Part shown: in pieces, positions 42,435 to 50,853 of the stretch
How the letters are laid out: each line of letters starts with the position of its first letter
Numbering within the stretch: the first letter of the stretch is position 1
Assembly (NCBI RefSeq): GCF_002551005.1
Contig: NZ_NVOY01000006.1
Location: forward strand, 39,407 to 103,406
From: Bacillus pseudomycoides
GTDB taxonomy: Bacteria > Bacillota > Bacilli > Bacillales > Bacillaceae_G
Length of the DNA stretch: 64,000 nt
Direction of reading: 5' to 3'
Position numbers and translations under genes: made by a program
The notes under the pieces: generated by a model
Database searches by the model: none
Seen by the model: only the letters and a program-made list of their open reading frames with translations
What the model was told of the DNA's origin: nothing

Positions 42435-43937
42435 TTAACAACAAGCCATTTCTTTTTCGCTTAAACCAAGCGTCTTCGCTGTTGAATTATGAATTTCTTT
42501 GAAAATCTCAGGGTTTTCCACTAGTGACACGCCATAAGAAGGAATCATTTCTTTTATTTTTGGTTCCCACCCTTTTATACGTTGTGGGAAGCATTTTTCT
42601 AATACCTCAAGCATAACGTGAACGGCAGTAGAAGCCCCTGGAGAAGCTCCGAGCAATGCAGCTACCGAGCCATCAGAAGAACTAACAACTTCCGTACCAA
42701 ATTGAAGTGTTCCTTTACCACCGGCATCAGTATCTTTAATAACTTGCACACGTTGGCCAGCTACCACTACATCCCAGTCCTCACTTTTAGCGTTCGGAAT
42801 AAACTCTCGTAATTCTTCCATACGTTTTTCATTCGATAACATAACTTGCTGGATCAAGTATTTTGTCAATGCCATCTCTTTTGCGCCTGCCGCCAACATA
42901 GTGAAGACATTATTCGGTTTTACGGAACCTATCAAATCAAAATTTGAACCCGTTTTTAAGAACTTTGGTGAGAAGCCGGCAAACGGTCCAAACAACAATG
43001 TTTTTTTGTTGTCGATATATCTTGTATCAAGGTGCGGAACGGACATTGGCGGAGCACCAACCTTAGCTTTACCGTACACTTTTGCATGATGCTGCGCTGC
43101 AACTTCCGGATTGTTGCATACCATAAATAGTCCGCTTACTGGGAATCCTCCAATATGTTTTGACTCAGGAATACCGGTTTTTTGTAATAAAGGCAGACTT
43201 CCGCCCCCACCGCCGATAAAGACGAATTTTGCAGTATGATATTCGATTTTACCGCTATCGATATCATGCACTTTCACTTCCCACAAGTCACCGCTAGTAC
43301 GCTTAATATCCTTAACACTATGTTTGTAGTTTATCTCGACGTTTTTACTCTGTAAGTGATCAAACAACATACGTGTTAAAGCCCCAAAGTTGACATCTGT
43401 TCCAGAGTCAATTTTAGTTGCCGCTATCGGTTCATTCGATGTACGACCTTCCATGATAAGCGGAATCCATTCTTTCAGCTTTTCAAGATCCTCGGAAAAC
43501 TCCATCCCTTGAAACAGCGGATTGTTTGAAAGCGCTTCAAAACGTTTTTTCAAAAACGCTACATTTTTTTCTCCTTGTACTAAACTCATATGAGGTATTG
43601 GCATGATAAAGTCCTGCGGATTACGAATCAGATTGCTGTTTACAAGATAAGACCAAAACTGTCTTGAAAGTTGAAACTGTTCATTAATTTTTATAGCTTT
43701 GCTGATATCTACAGATCCGTCAGATTTTTCAGATGTATAGTTAAGCTCGCATAGTGCAGCATGGCCCGTACCTGCATTATTCCATTCGTTAGAGCTTTCT
43801 TCTCCTGCATCTGCAAGTTTTTCAAAGACTTTGATTTCCCACTCAGGTGCTAACTCTTTCAGTAATGACCCCAAAGTCGCGCTCATGACTCCAGCACCAA
43901 TTAAAATAATGTCTGTTTTTTTCTGTATGCTGCTCAT
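42435..43937 (-). CDS. mqo: Malate:quinone oxidoreductase
   Basis: 500 residues from ATG 43937 ([20 protein letters not shown]), RBS GAGGATGG. FAD-binding [14 protein letters not shown], then [19 protein letters not shown] and the C-terminal [25 protein letters not shown] peripheral membrane enzyme that oxidises malate to oxaloacetate and reduces quinone. It lies between Tn7-like end sequences and so may be cargo. A hairpin with T-tract (43967-43986) lies in its leader. Confidence 0.95.
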   Translation of the reverse strand: MSSIQKKTDIILIGAGVMSATLGSLLKELAPEWEIKVFEKLADAGEESSNEWNNAGTGHAALCELNYTSEKSDGSVDISKAIKINEQFQLSRQFWSYLVNSNLIRNPQDFIMPIPHMSLVQGEKNVAFLKKRFEALSNNPLFQGMEFSEDLEKLKEWIPLIMEGRTSNEPIAATKIDSGTDVNFGALTRMLFDHLQSKNVEINYKHSVKDIKRTSGDLWEVKVHDIDSGKIEYHTAKFVFIGGGGGSLPLLQKTGIPESKHIGGFPVSGLFMVCNNPEVAAQHHAKVYGKAKVGAPPMSVPHLDTRYIDNKKTLLFGPFAGFSPKFLKTGSNFDLIGSVKPNNVFTMLAAGAKEMALTKYLIQQVMLSNEKRMEELREFIPNAKSEDWDVVVAGQRVQVIKDTDAGGKGTLQFGTEVVSSSDGSVAALLGASPGASTAVHVMLEVLEKCFPQRIKGWEPKIKEMIPSYGVSLVENPEIFKEIHNSTAKTLGLSEKEMACC

Positions 43938-43962
43938 TATAACCATCCTCATCCCCTATATT

Positions 43963-44035
43963 TACAAAAAAGAGCTGGCGCTCCTGCTTAAAATGTTATA
44001 AAAATTCAGGTGCCACCTAGACCCCCACCTAGGAA
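43963..44035 (-). promoter_or_regulatory. Structured leader with terminator-like hairpin upstream of mqo
   Basis: Minus strand: CCTAGGTGGGGGTCTAGG hairpin, then the palindromic AGGTGGCACCT, then GAGC-GCCA-GCTC followed by TTTTTT, ending about 30 bases before the mqo start. Attenuation is possible; GGTGGCACC recalls part of a T-box, but the rest of that structure is not evident. Confidence 0.4.
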
Positions 44036-44240
44036 CACATCTTTTTTGTCTCAATTATAACCGTATCATAATCTATTATAATTATTTACATAGTAAAATA
44101 TCTACTATTATCTGATAATTATAAACTATTTAGAACTAGTAAGAAAGTAAGAAATCCATCCACAAGGCCCTCGGAACATACAAAATCACGCCCTTTACCT
44201 TGCTTTGACGTTACTTGTAATATGGTTCTCCGCGCGGAAT

Positions 44241-44285
44241 AGTTCGGAATAAAGTTTGATTAAAAACACCTCATATAGCCGCTGA
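44241..44285 (+). mobile_element. Tn7-like left-end-like sequence, decayed (copy 1)
   Basis: ATAAAGTTTGATTAAAAACA and CCTC match 22 of 24 bases with the left end at 46147 (ATAAAGTTTGATCAAAAATA, CCTC). The outermost 12 bases have diverged. Confidence 0.5.
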
Positions 44286-44560
44286 CTGCTTTTCAATATC
44301 AATCTTCTCACATAACCGAAAATTAGCGATACTCGCCCTCCTACTATTAGTAAACAACCTATAATGAATAATTAGATATCTTAATTTTACTACATTTCTT
44401 TGTATTCAGATAGGGTCTACTCAGATTGAACATGCAATTTGATGAAATTAGAGCTATCTTTGTACCGTGTCAGAAAGTGGCGCCTAATTATTTAAAACAG
44501 AATTTTCAAATATATTATTATAAGATATAATTGAAGTATTAACTAAAAGGAGTTGTGAAT

Positions 44561-44611
44561 ATGTTTGCGAAAATTGCAGTAGATGTTTTGTTTAATCAAC
44601 AAAAAATCTAA
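44561..44611 (+). CDS. 16-residue leader peptide upstream of the GNAT gene
   Basis: ATG behind AAAAGGAG encodes MFAKIAVDVLFNQQKI and stops two bases before a hairpin (AAGGGGTTGTA...TGCACCCCTT, 44610-44638). The acetyltransferase gene begins 45 bases later. Position suggests translational or transcriptional attenuation of a resistance-type acetyltransferase. No poly-T run follows the hairpin, which argues for translational control. Confidence 0.5.
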   Translation: MFAKIAVDVLFNQQKI

Positions 44612-44655
44612 GGGGTTGTACCTCCGGCTGCACCCCTTAATAAAGGGAGAATAAC

Positions 44656-45243
44656 ATGGAACAGTTTTTTAATCACTTTTTGACAGGTCAAACGGTTCTA
44701 TTAAAACAAATGGAACAAAACCACCTTGAGCGCTTTGCTCAAATGGAAAACGAAAAAGGTACGCTATTACTTGCAAACGATGAAATTCCATTTCCACGAA
44801 CGCTCGAAGACAACACAACTTTTTTCAATGGTATTAGTAGCAAAAAGGATGCATTTTTTTGGGGTATTTTTGATAAGGGATCGAATAAACTAACTGGATC
44901 ATGTGGTGTTTTCGCAATCAATTGGAAAAATAGCACTTGTTTTGTCGGCATTTCTCTCGGAACACAATGGCAAAATAAAGGCTTTGGTACAGACGCTATG
45001 AACACTTTAATATCGTTTATTTTTAATTACATTCACATTAATAAAATTAAACTGCAAGTGTTTAGTTTCAATACCAATGCAATTCGTTCATACGAAAAAT
45101 GTCACTTTGTAAAAGAAGGTACTTTACGCAATGAAATTTTTAGATTTGGCAAGTTCCATGACGTATATGTGTTTGGCTTATTAAGAGAAGATTGGAACGA
45201 CCTACAAATCAATGAATCAAAAAGCATGAATTCAATGAACTGA
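44656..45243 (+). CDS. GNAT N-acetyltransferase (RimJ/RimL-like)
   Basis: 195 residues with acetyl-CoA motif as GISLGTQWQNKGFGTDAMNT and C-terminal NTNAIRSYEKCHFVKEGTLR, the RimJ/L and SpeG-like subclass. RBS AAAGGGAG. Behind a leader peptide and hairpin. Substrate could be an aminoglycoside-like drug, a polyamine or a protein N-terminus; the sequence does not decide. Confidence 0.8.
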   Translation: MEQFFNHFLTGQTVLLKQMEQNHLERFAQMENEKGTLLLANDEIPFPRTLEDNTTFFNGISSKKDAFFWGIFDKGSNKLTGSCGVFAINWKNSTCFVGISLGTQWQNKGFGTDAMNTLISFIFNYIHINKIKLQVFSFNTNAIRSYEKCHFVKEGTLRNEIFRFGKFHDVYVFGLLREDWNDLQINESKSMNSMN

Positions 45244-45272
45244 ACCCCGAATAGTAGACCTATTCGGGGTTC
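45241..45272. terminator. Terminator of the GNAT gene
   Basis: TGAACCCCGAATAG and CTATTCGGGGTTCA arms with a four-base loop; its first triplet is the GNAT stop codon. Confidence 0.85.
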
Positions 45273-45298
45273 AATTCATCCTTTATAATCCGATTTTT

Positions 45299-45670
45299 TT
45301 ATTTCCGCCAAAAATTCGTATATTCTGCTTTATCCTGAATATTAAATCCAATCATTTTCTCTAGCAATTCGTAATTTACCGGTTCATTCCACGGAATTCG
45401 AAACAAACCTTTGGTAGCGCTGTAGCCAGCTTGTGCAATGTCATCGGCAAAGTGCGTAATGCCTACTTCTTCGGGTGAAACGCTCAAATGATGCTTCGCT
45501 ATGGAAAAGCCGATGATAAATGTGCCGTGATCGGTAAACATTGGCGTATTCCACTTGATTTGCGGTTCCAAATTTGGAAATCTATTAGCAACCCACGCCA
45601 AAATTTCCTCTGTTCGGTCGCGGTGGTCGGGGTTATCGATACCTTCTAAATATTTCGCAAAAACTTCCAT
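45299..45670 (-). CDS. DUF1801 protein (YdhG-like, iron chaperone-like)
   Basis: 123 residues from ATG 45670 ([20 protein letters not shown]), behind the very good site AAGGAGGA. DUF1801 pattern: [43 protein letters not shown], then a C-terminal block [20 protein letters not shown]. The frame stays open upstream because a paralogous C-terminal fragment is fused in frame, but that part has no start signal. Function uncertain. Confidence 0.8.
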   Translation of the reverse strand: MEVFAKYLEGIDNPDHRDRTEEILAWVANRFPNLEPQIKWNTPMFTDHGTFIIGFSIAKHHLSVSPEEVGITHFADDIAQAGYSATKGLFRIPWNEPVNYELLEKMIGFNIQDKAEYTNFWRK

Positions 45671-45890
45671 GTCTTCCTCCTTCGATATTATGCTATTGCC
45701 GCCTAAAATTCGATTCTCAGCCTTATCCTTGATATTAAATTCAATTATCTTCTCTAGTAATTCGCAATTAACTGGTTCAGTCCATTTAATTTGGAACAAA
45801 CGCGAAGAAGCTCTGTAGCCAGCTTGGGCGATTTCATCGGCAAAATGCACCATTGTCTCTTCTTCTGGTAAAATTTTAAATCATCTAAGG
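45671..45890 (-). pseudogene. C-terminal fragment of a second DUF1801 gene, fused in frame
   Basis: Encodes [20 protein letters not shown] and [20 protein letters not shown], parallel to the C-terminal half of the intact neighbour ([18 protein letters not shown]...). It lacks the N-terminal half, and its stop codon is lost, so it reads straight into the intact gene. A deleted tandem duplicate. Confidence 0.75.
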
Positions 45891-46059
45891 AATGCACGCA
45901 ATTACTGAAGCACTCCAACTCCAGAAGCTGCACCTGTTATTATTATTTTTCTCCGTTTCAATTCTATATAAGCTCAAATACTACTATGAAACCAATTGTA
46001 ACATGATCCTAACCCCTTTAACGGAACAACTCTATGTCACTCAATAGTTCCTTAATTCA

Positions 46060-46146
46060 CCTTTTATTCAGATGTTCTTTTTCTTTTAGACATAAAAACA
46101 CCCCTTTAAATAATTATATCTAAAGGGGTAAAACGGTACGACTTTA
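46060..46146 (-). mobile_element. Tn7-like right-end remnant with first codons of tnsA, copy B
   Basis: The hairpin ACCCCTTTA...TAAAGGGGT (46100-46129) and outer GTAAAACGGT match copy A next to glmS. Inside it the minus strand reads ATG TCT AAA AGA AAA AGA ACA TCT GAA TAA (MSKRKRTSE), compared with MSKRTRTSK for the tnsA-like gene at 54914. So this is a truncated tnsA start. Confidence 0.8.
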
Positions 46147-46235
46147 TGTAGCTTTAAAATAAAGTTTGATCAAAAATACCTCGCAAACCCATATTTTACG
46201 TTAAATTAAAAGAACCCGTTTTGAAAAAAGATTGA
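46147..46235 (+). mobile_element. Tn7-like left end (candidate)
   Basis: TGTAGCTTTAAAATAAAGTT matches 17 of 20 bases with the inverted right end at 42381 (TGTGGATTTGAAATAAAGTT) and 18 of 25 with that at 55000. Repeats such as GTTTGATCAAAA and GATTGATCAAAACGG follow and could be transposase (TnsB) sites. Flanked by ACTTTA, also present directly outside the end at 55000. Confidence 0.65.
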
Positions 46236-46342
46236 TCAAAACGGATTCATTCTATGTGAAAAATTATACAATATTTATAAAAAAGTTTAATCATTTTATA
46301 GATGTGAAATTCCACAATCGTTCCTGATTATGGAAGAAGGGA

Positions 46343-46484
46343 TTAGTCATATTCAATTGATAACATCTCTTCATATGGCACACAAAATAACGGTATTGAA
46401 TTATTACTTTCTTTTTGAATAACAACGTTATGGATAACTGTAATTGCATCTTGTATTTGAAGATTTAACGCTCTTCCAATGAAT
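46343..46484 (-). pseudogene. Short C-terminal gene remnant of unknown family
   Basis: An open stretch of about 46 codons with protein-like composition (LQIQDAITVIHNVVIQKESN, then SIPLFCVPYEEMLSIEYD) ending in TAA. Three stop codons lie just upstream in frame and there is no start. Probably the tail of a lost gene. Parent family not recognised. Confidence 0.4.
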
Positions 46485-46556
46485 TATTACTAGTCAGCTT
46501 TTATTTATCCAGTATTATTTATACAAGGGAATATTTAAAAGTAACTAATAATATTG

Positions 46557-46580
46557 TTTCGATATCTTGCTGTTATATTC
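46557..46580 (+). promoter_or_regulatory. Alkylation-response promoter motif upstream of alkD
   Basis: TTTCGATATCTTGCTGTTAT, then ATTC. The same pattern TTTC-(G/A)-(A/T)-TATCTTGCT occurs before adaA and the 2OG oxygenase gene. Its reverse, AGCAAGATA, resembles the E. coli Ada box core GCGCAAGA. Confidence 0.55.
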
Positions 46581-46667
46581 AATTCTTGGCTTTTTCAGAA
46601 AATAATCAGTTATAGTGAGGTTGTCAAATAGTAAAGGTAACGAAAACAAACAAATAGGAGAGCCCGA

Positions 46668-47351
46668 ATGGAAAATATAATTAGAAAACAAATCTTTGAA
46701 CTCATTGATACAGACTATCAGAAGTTTTCGGCCGCACTTATACCTACTATTAACAATATATTAGGTGTTCGGCTGCCAGAGCTTCGTAAAATAGCTAAAA
46801 AAATTGTAAAGGGTGACTGGCGCACTTACCTTGAAACTGCAGAAGATGAATATTTTGAGGAAATCATGCTGCAAGGTATGGTCATTGGCTATGTTAAGAC
46901 GGATATTGAAGAACTCCTGTTTTATGTGGCTTCGTTCGTGCCAAAAATTGATAATTGGTCGGTATGTGATAGCTTTTGTACAGGTCTTAAATCTACAAAG
47001 GAAAATAAAGAGCTTATATGGGAGTTTTTACAGCCCTATCTGTCTTCTAAGAAAGAATATGAGATACGATTTGGAGTGGTTATGCTCCTAGACTTTTATA
47101 TCGAGTCCGAATACATCGAAAGGGTGCTCAACCTCCTGGATCGTGTAAAGCATGAAGGGTTTTATGCCAAAATGGCGGTTGCGTGGGCTGTCTCTATCTG
47201 TTATGTGAAACTTCCCGATTCAACAATGGAATATTTGAGAAACAACACGCTCGATAAGTTTACATATAATAAAGCCTTGCAAAAAATTACGGAATCTAAT
47301 CGTGTGGATAAAGAAACAAAAAGTCTTATCCGCAGTATGAAACGAGGATAG
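46668..47351 (+). CDS. DNA alkylation repair enzyme (AlkD-like HEAT-repeat glycosylase)
   Basis: 227 residues, all-helical HEAT-like repeats: GVRLPELRKIAKKIVKGDWR, MLQGMVIGYVKTDIEELLFY, DNWSVCDSFCTGLK (the conserved W and D), FGVVMLLDFYIE and AWAVSICYVKLP. This is the AlkD fold, which removes N3- and N7-alkylpurines without base flipping. RBS AGGAGAG. First gene of the repair cluster, separated from the rest by orientation. Confidence 0.87.
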   Translation: MENIIRKQIFELIDTDYQKFSAALIPTINNILGVRLPELRKIAKKIVKGDWRTYLETAEDEYFEEIMLQGMVIGYVKTDIEELLFYVASFVPKIDNWSVCDSFCTGLKSTKENKELIWEFLQPYLSSKKEYEIRFGVVMLLDFYIESEYIERVLNLLDRVKHEGFYAKMAVAWAVSICYVKLPDSTMEYLRNNTLDKFTYNKALQKITESNRVDKETKSLIRSMKRG

Positions 47352-47517
47352 GGAAGTAAAGAGGTCAATGAAAATGAGACAACATGAAAAATAAGTTTAC
47401 ATATGAAAAGTGTACGTTTATGTATCACTGCGATTCTATTTACAAAAAATCCGAACTGATTCAACATCATAATAATCCAAATTTCGTCATGCTCTTTATA
47501 CATTTTCATTATCCCTC

Positions 47518-47811
47518 TTATCTTATCTTTTTCTTCCATCGTGCATATTTTTCAGGCATGCAAACTGCACATGGCCTAAAACCTGCTGATATAGCCGTCT
47601 GTTCATCGGCAAAAAACACGCGATGTTTAACGTATCCACCTTTTGCTATAGCTCTAAGCGCTGAGGGGCAATCTAATCTTCCATATAATTTACTCGGTCG
47701 ATACCCACCAAAAATACCCGGTGTATCACTTTGATATGGATGCATATCGGCACCCAACAGGGTGAATGTCTTTTTTCTATTTTCAGCACTTTTCTCATTA
47801 TCTTTATACAT
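47518..47811 (-). CDS. Ada-type zinc-binding domain protein (free-standing)
   Basis: 97 residues, resembling the methylphosphotriester-accepting Ada domain: KLYGRLDCPSALRAIAKGGY, VFFADEQTAISAGFRPCAVC. Only three cysteines of a usual four-Cys site line up (the first pair is C plus a non-Cys), so zinc binding may differ. Such small relatives are often placed beside repair genes. It follows the SPL gene by 20 bases. Confidence 0.68.
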   Translation of the reverse strand: MYKDNEKSAENRKKTFTLLGADMHPYQSDTPGIFGGYRPSKLYGRLDCPSALRAIAKGGYVKHRVFFADEQTAISAGFRPCAVCMPEKYARWKKKIR

Positions 47812-47831
47812 GCAATTACTTCCTATTTTTT

Positions 47832-48650
47832 TTACGGTTCGAACCCTGTCTGGCTCACATAAACCTGATTTTCCGGAAAGGTTTCTATAAATCTGTTATA
47901 TACTTTTTTAATAACTTGCGGTCCATACCATTCTTCTAAACCACGTTGGGCGTATTTTTTTTCAATTCCAAGTTTTCTCGTCCGTTTTCCTCCACTGCCA
48001 TCGCCCATAAAGTAGTCATCAATACATATCCGATCGACGAATGGCTTCAATTTCTCAGGAAAATATTCCCCACTCGGTAATATGGGTGCTATCGCCACTT
48101 GGGTCGGTATTCCCGCATCCACTAATTTTTCCAATGTCTTAAAGCGTGCCTGAATAGGAGGTGCCTCTGGAGTAAAATGTTTACGTATCGTTTCCGAATC
48201 CGTTTCAATCGTCATACTTACCCGGACTCTATCTTTTAAATGCTGCAGCAAATCGATATCTCGACTTACAAGTGGGCTCCTCGTCTGTACTAATAAGAAG
48301 TCAGGGGGATCTTCTACCATAACCTTTAGTAGAGATTGCGTTACTTTTTCCTTATACTCTACTGGTTGATACGGGTCTGTGCTTGATGACATAAAAATGG
48401 TTACATTCCCTTTGGCTTTGGCACGATGAAGCTCCTTGCTTAGTAAATTCGCAGCTCCATTTTTAACATCGACCCAATTTCCCCATTCCCCTTCTCGAAA
48501 AAGGGATACAGGCATTTGGCGTACATAACAATATGAACACCCAAATGAACAGCCTGTATAAGGATTTAGTGAATGAGTATATCCAGAAAGAAAGCCTGTA
48601 CCTTTATTAAGAATGGTTTTCGGGTTTTTATAGAACAATTCACTTTTCAT
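47832..48650 (-). CDS. SPL-family radical SAM protein (Rv2578c-like)
   Basis: 272 residues from ATG 48650 (MKSELFYKNPKTILNKG), RBS AAAGGAAG. Radical SAM motif CSFGCSYCY, then SSSTDPYQPVEYK, LLVQTRSPLVSRDIDLL, VSMTIETDSE and a C-terminal DDYFMGDGSGGKRTR. The family is related to spore photoproduct lyase but its reaction is unproven. Its position among alkylation repair genes suggests a repair role, by inference. Confidence 0.83.
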   Translation of the reverse strand: MKSELFYKNPKTILNKGTGFLSGYTHSLNPYTGCSFGCSYCYVRQMPVSLFREGEWGNWVDVKNGAANLLSKELHRAKAKGNVTIFMSSSTDPYQPVEYKEKVTQSLLKVMVEDPPDFLLVQTRSPLVSRDIDLLQHLKDRVRVSMTIETDSETIRKHFTPEAPPIQARFKTLEKLVDAGIPTQVAIAPILPSGEYFPEKLKPFVDRICIDDYFMGDGSGGKRTRKLGIEKKYAQRGLEEWYGPQVIKKVYNRFIETFPENQVYVSQTGFEP

Positions 48651-48686
48651 GACGTAACTTCCTTTCCCTTCATTGTACGGCAATAA

Positions 48687-49220
48687 TCACTCATTGCTGG
48701 AAGAAGCTTGTCTTTCCAGATCCAAAAGCAGTGTCTTCATTTCTAATCCGCCACGATAGCCAGTTAATGATCCATTCTTTCCTACTACACGATGACAAGG
48801 TACGGTGATTAATACTGGATTAGCTCCGATGGCTGCCCCTACAGCACGAACATCTGCTGGTTTATTTATATAATTTGCAATGTCGGAATAGGACTTCGTC
48901 TGTCCGTATGGAATCTCACAAAGTGCGTTCCAGACTGCAAGCTGGAATGCTGTCCCATTATAATCAAATGGAACAGTAAAGGTTTTCCTGTTTCTTTCTA
49001 GATACTGGGTGATTTCAACCGCATAGAGTTCAAGCTTTTCACCATCTTCAATAAGAGAACTTCCTGGAAAGCGTTTCTTAGCCCATTCGCACAATTCTTC
49101 GAATGGTTTGTTCTGTGAACCTACATAGCATAGACCCTTAGAGGTTGAAGCAATATAAAATTTCCAATCCTTAAACTTTAGTAAAGACCAATAAAGGGTT
49201 GGTTTATTCTTTGTTTCCAT
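48687..49220 (-). CDS. ogt: Methylated-DNA-protein cysteine methyltransferase
   Basis: 177 residues. The active site PCHRVVG with acceptor Cys, helix-turn-helix region VWNALCEIPYGQTKSYSDIA and IGANPVLITVPCHRV confirm the Ogt/AdaB family. It removes methyl from O6-methylguanine onto itself, once. It starts two bases after the adaA stop codon, so it is co-translated with the regulator, as adaA-adaB in B. subtilis. Confidence 0.93.
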   Translation of the reverse strand: METKNKPTLYWSLLKFKDWKFYIASTSKGLCYVGSQNKPFEELCEWAKKRFPGSSLIEDGEKLELYAVEITQYLERNRKTFTVPFDYNGTAFQLAVWNALCEIPYGQTKSYSDIANYINKPADVRAVGAAIGANPVLITVPCHRVVGKNGSLTGYRGGLEMKTLLLDLERQASSSNE

Positions 49221-49221
49221 T

Positions 49222-49842
49222 TTACATTTCCTCCATTTTACTCATTTGACGAAATTGTGCTGGTGTCTGTCCGGTTTTCTTTTTAAATAAGGTAATAAAA
49301 TAGGGCGTGTTAGCCATACCCACACATATGGCGATATCCGCAATCGCTTTATTTGTCTGAATCAAATACTCTTTAGCCGCGTTTAATCTAACCTGTTGTA
49401 TATACTCAACTGGCGTGATGCCTTTAATCTTTTTAAACGTTCGATGCAAATGATAGGGACTCCCGTGAGTAATATCTAATAGCGTTTCTAGAGTTAATTT
49501 TTCTGTGAAATTTTTATCAATGTATTCTGTGATAAGTGTCACCCATTCACTATCAGGCAATCTCACATTAGTAGGCTTACAACGTTTACAAGGGCGAAAA
49601 TTTGCACGGAGAGCTTGTTCTGCGTTTGGAAAAATACGTACATTTTCTTTTTTCGGAACGCGAGATTTGCATGACGGTTTACAGAAGACCCCCGTGGTCT
49701 TTACAGCATAGAAAAATTGATTATTGTACAAAGTATCATTGTCTATAATTGCTTGCCACTTTTCATTTGTCATCATGTCCACGTCATTCAAAATTCTATG
49801 ATCATGACTCTCTTGTAATTCATTATTGATGCTATCCGGCAT
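49222..49842 (-). CDS. adaA: Ada-type activator and methylphosphotriester repair protein (AdaA)
   Basis: 206 residues. N-terminal zinc site CKPSC ... CKRCKP with the acceptor Cys, then an AraC-type double HTH (FTEKLTLETLLDITHGSPYH, KAIADIAICVGMANTPYFIT). When its Cys takes a methyl from DNA phosphotriesters it becomes an activator of alkylation-repair genes. RBS GAGAGGTGA. A motif shared with two other repair promoters lies 60 bases upstream, which predicts autoactivation. Confidence 0.93.
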   Translation of the reverse strand: MPDSINNELQESHDHRILNDVDMMTNEKWQAIIDNDTLYNNQFFYAVKTTGVFCKPSCKSRVPKKENVRIFPNAEQALRANFRPCKRCKPTNVRLPDSEWVTLITEYIDKNFTEKLTLETLLDITHGSPYHLHRTFKKIKGITPVEYIQQVRLNAAKEYLIQTNKAIADIAICVGMANTPYFITLFKKKTGQTPAQFRQMSKMEEM

Positions 49843-49898
49843 TTATCTCACCTCTCCTTACAATATACTCCCTATAAATTCAGAATGTACAATTCTAG

Positions 49899-49922
49899 GA
49901 ATGAAATAGCAAGATATTGAAA
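49899..49922 (-). promoter_or_regulatory. Alkylation-response promoter motif upstream of adaA
   Basis: Minus strand: TTTCAATATCTTGCTATTTC, then ATTC. TTGCTA with TACATT 17 bases on would be the -35 and -10. The TTTCAATATC part overlaps or precedes -35, where an AraC-type activator would bind. Confidence 0.6.
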
Positions 49923-49930
49923 TTTAATAT

Positions 49931-50644
49931 TTACTTGGAATCATGAAAAATGATTCCAAGACCGTATCGTTCTCCAGAAGCAACCGTACTTACTCCGTGA
50001 CGAACCGTATTTTTGTAATATCCTTTTTTACCTAGAGCAGGTCTATGGTTAGTAGGAAAGATCAGCGCACTGCCTTGTTCCAAAGTAATCACATGCCCCC
50101 TACTCTGAGCACGAGGAATTTGTTCCACTAATAGGGATTCTCCACCCGTATAGTCTTTATCTCGTTGATTTAATACAAACACTACTTGAAACGGGAAAAA
50201 TACATCTCCATATAAATCTTGGTGCAAGCAATTAAACCCGCCTTTTTCATACTTTAAAATTAAGGGTGTTGGTCTAATTTGTTCATATTCTTCACATGTT
50301 TTCAAAAAATCTTGAGGATGATCTGGAAACTGTTCTGGTTTCTTTAAATAACCCAACCATCGATTTGCTGTTTTAGCCAACTCTGGATAAAAGGATTCTC
50401 TTAAACTTTGGATGATTTCGGGTAATGGATAGGAAAAGAATTTGTACTCCCCATTCCCAAAGCGATATCTCGTCATATTGATTATCGTTCTGTATGATCC
50501 TTCTTCACTATAAAGTTCTATGAAGAAGTCACATTCATCTTTTGTTAATATTGCTGGAAGCTTTGCAAATCCTTGCTCATCTAATTCGTTTTGAATTGAA
50601 TCCCAGTTTAAGCTTTTAACACGTGTTTTTATATCTCGAACCAT
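49931..50644 (-). CDS. 2-oxoglutarate/Fe(II)-dependent oxygenase (alkylation-repair context)
   Basis: 237 residues. Iron ligands HQD in CLHQDLYGDVFFPFQVV and His in RHGVSTVASGERYGLGI; the Arg of GERYGL would bind 2-oxoglutarate. The N-terminal part LPAILTKDECDFFIELYSEE matches the dioxygenase fold. It is not a standard AlkB (no RxNxYxDG-type block), but position and promoter motif suggest oxidative dealkylation. RBS AAGGGATA. Confidence 0.78.
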   Translation of the reverse strand: MVRDIKTRVKSLNWDSIQNELDEQGFAKLPAILTKDECDFFIELYSEEGSYRTIINMTRYRFGNGEYKFFSYPLPEIIQSLRESFYPELAKTANRWLGYLKKPEQFPDHPQDFLKTCEEYEQIRPTPLILKYEKGGFNCLHQDLYGDVFFPFQVVFVLNQRDKDYTGGESLLVEQIPRAQSRGHVITLEQGSALIFPTNHRPALGKKGYYKNTVRHGVSTVASGERYGLGIIFHDSK

Positions 50645-50719
50645 TTTTTATCCCTTCTTATTTAGCATTCTTGATAACTAACACTATAACCTCATAAATA
50701 GGAAAAAATAAGGTATTTA

Positions 50720-50743
50720 GAATGTAATAGCAAGATAACGAAA
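50720..50743. promoter_or_regulatory. Alkylation-response promoter motif between oxygenase and alkA genes
   Basis: Minus strand: TTTCGTTATCTTGCTATTAC, then ATTC, with TTGCTA and TATTTT at 17 bases as a promoter towards the oxygenase gene. It could also serve the divergent alkA. Confidence 0.6.
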
Positions 50744-50853
50744 TTAATCAAGATTATTATGTGATAAAGTAAAACTTCAATCAGTGTGCGTTTTCCTTCT
50801 AATTATTTTGTGAATATTATAGGAGATAGTATTAAGATGAGGAGAATGAAAAA

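Noticed and set aside
43963-44035. T-box riboswitch before mqo
   Set aside because: Only GGTGGCACC and a terminator are seen; the specifier loop and stem I features are not, and mqo is not an amino acid gene.
47201-47539. 112-aa minus-strand frame
   Set aside because: Largely antisense to the end of alkD and without a ribosome binding site.
47384-47734. 116-aa plus-strand frame after alkD
   Set aside because: Its second half is antisense to the Ada-like gene. The first 45 codons look mildly protein-like but have no start signal; a remnant is possible but not supported.
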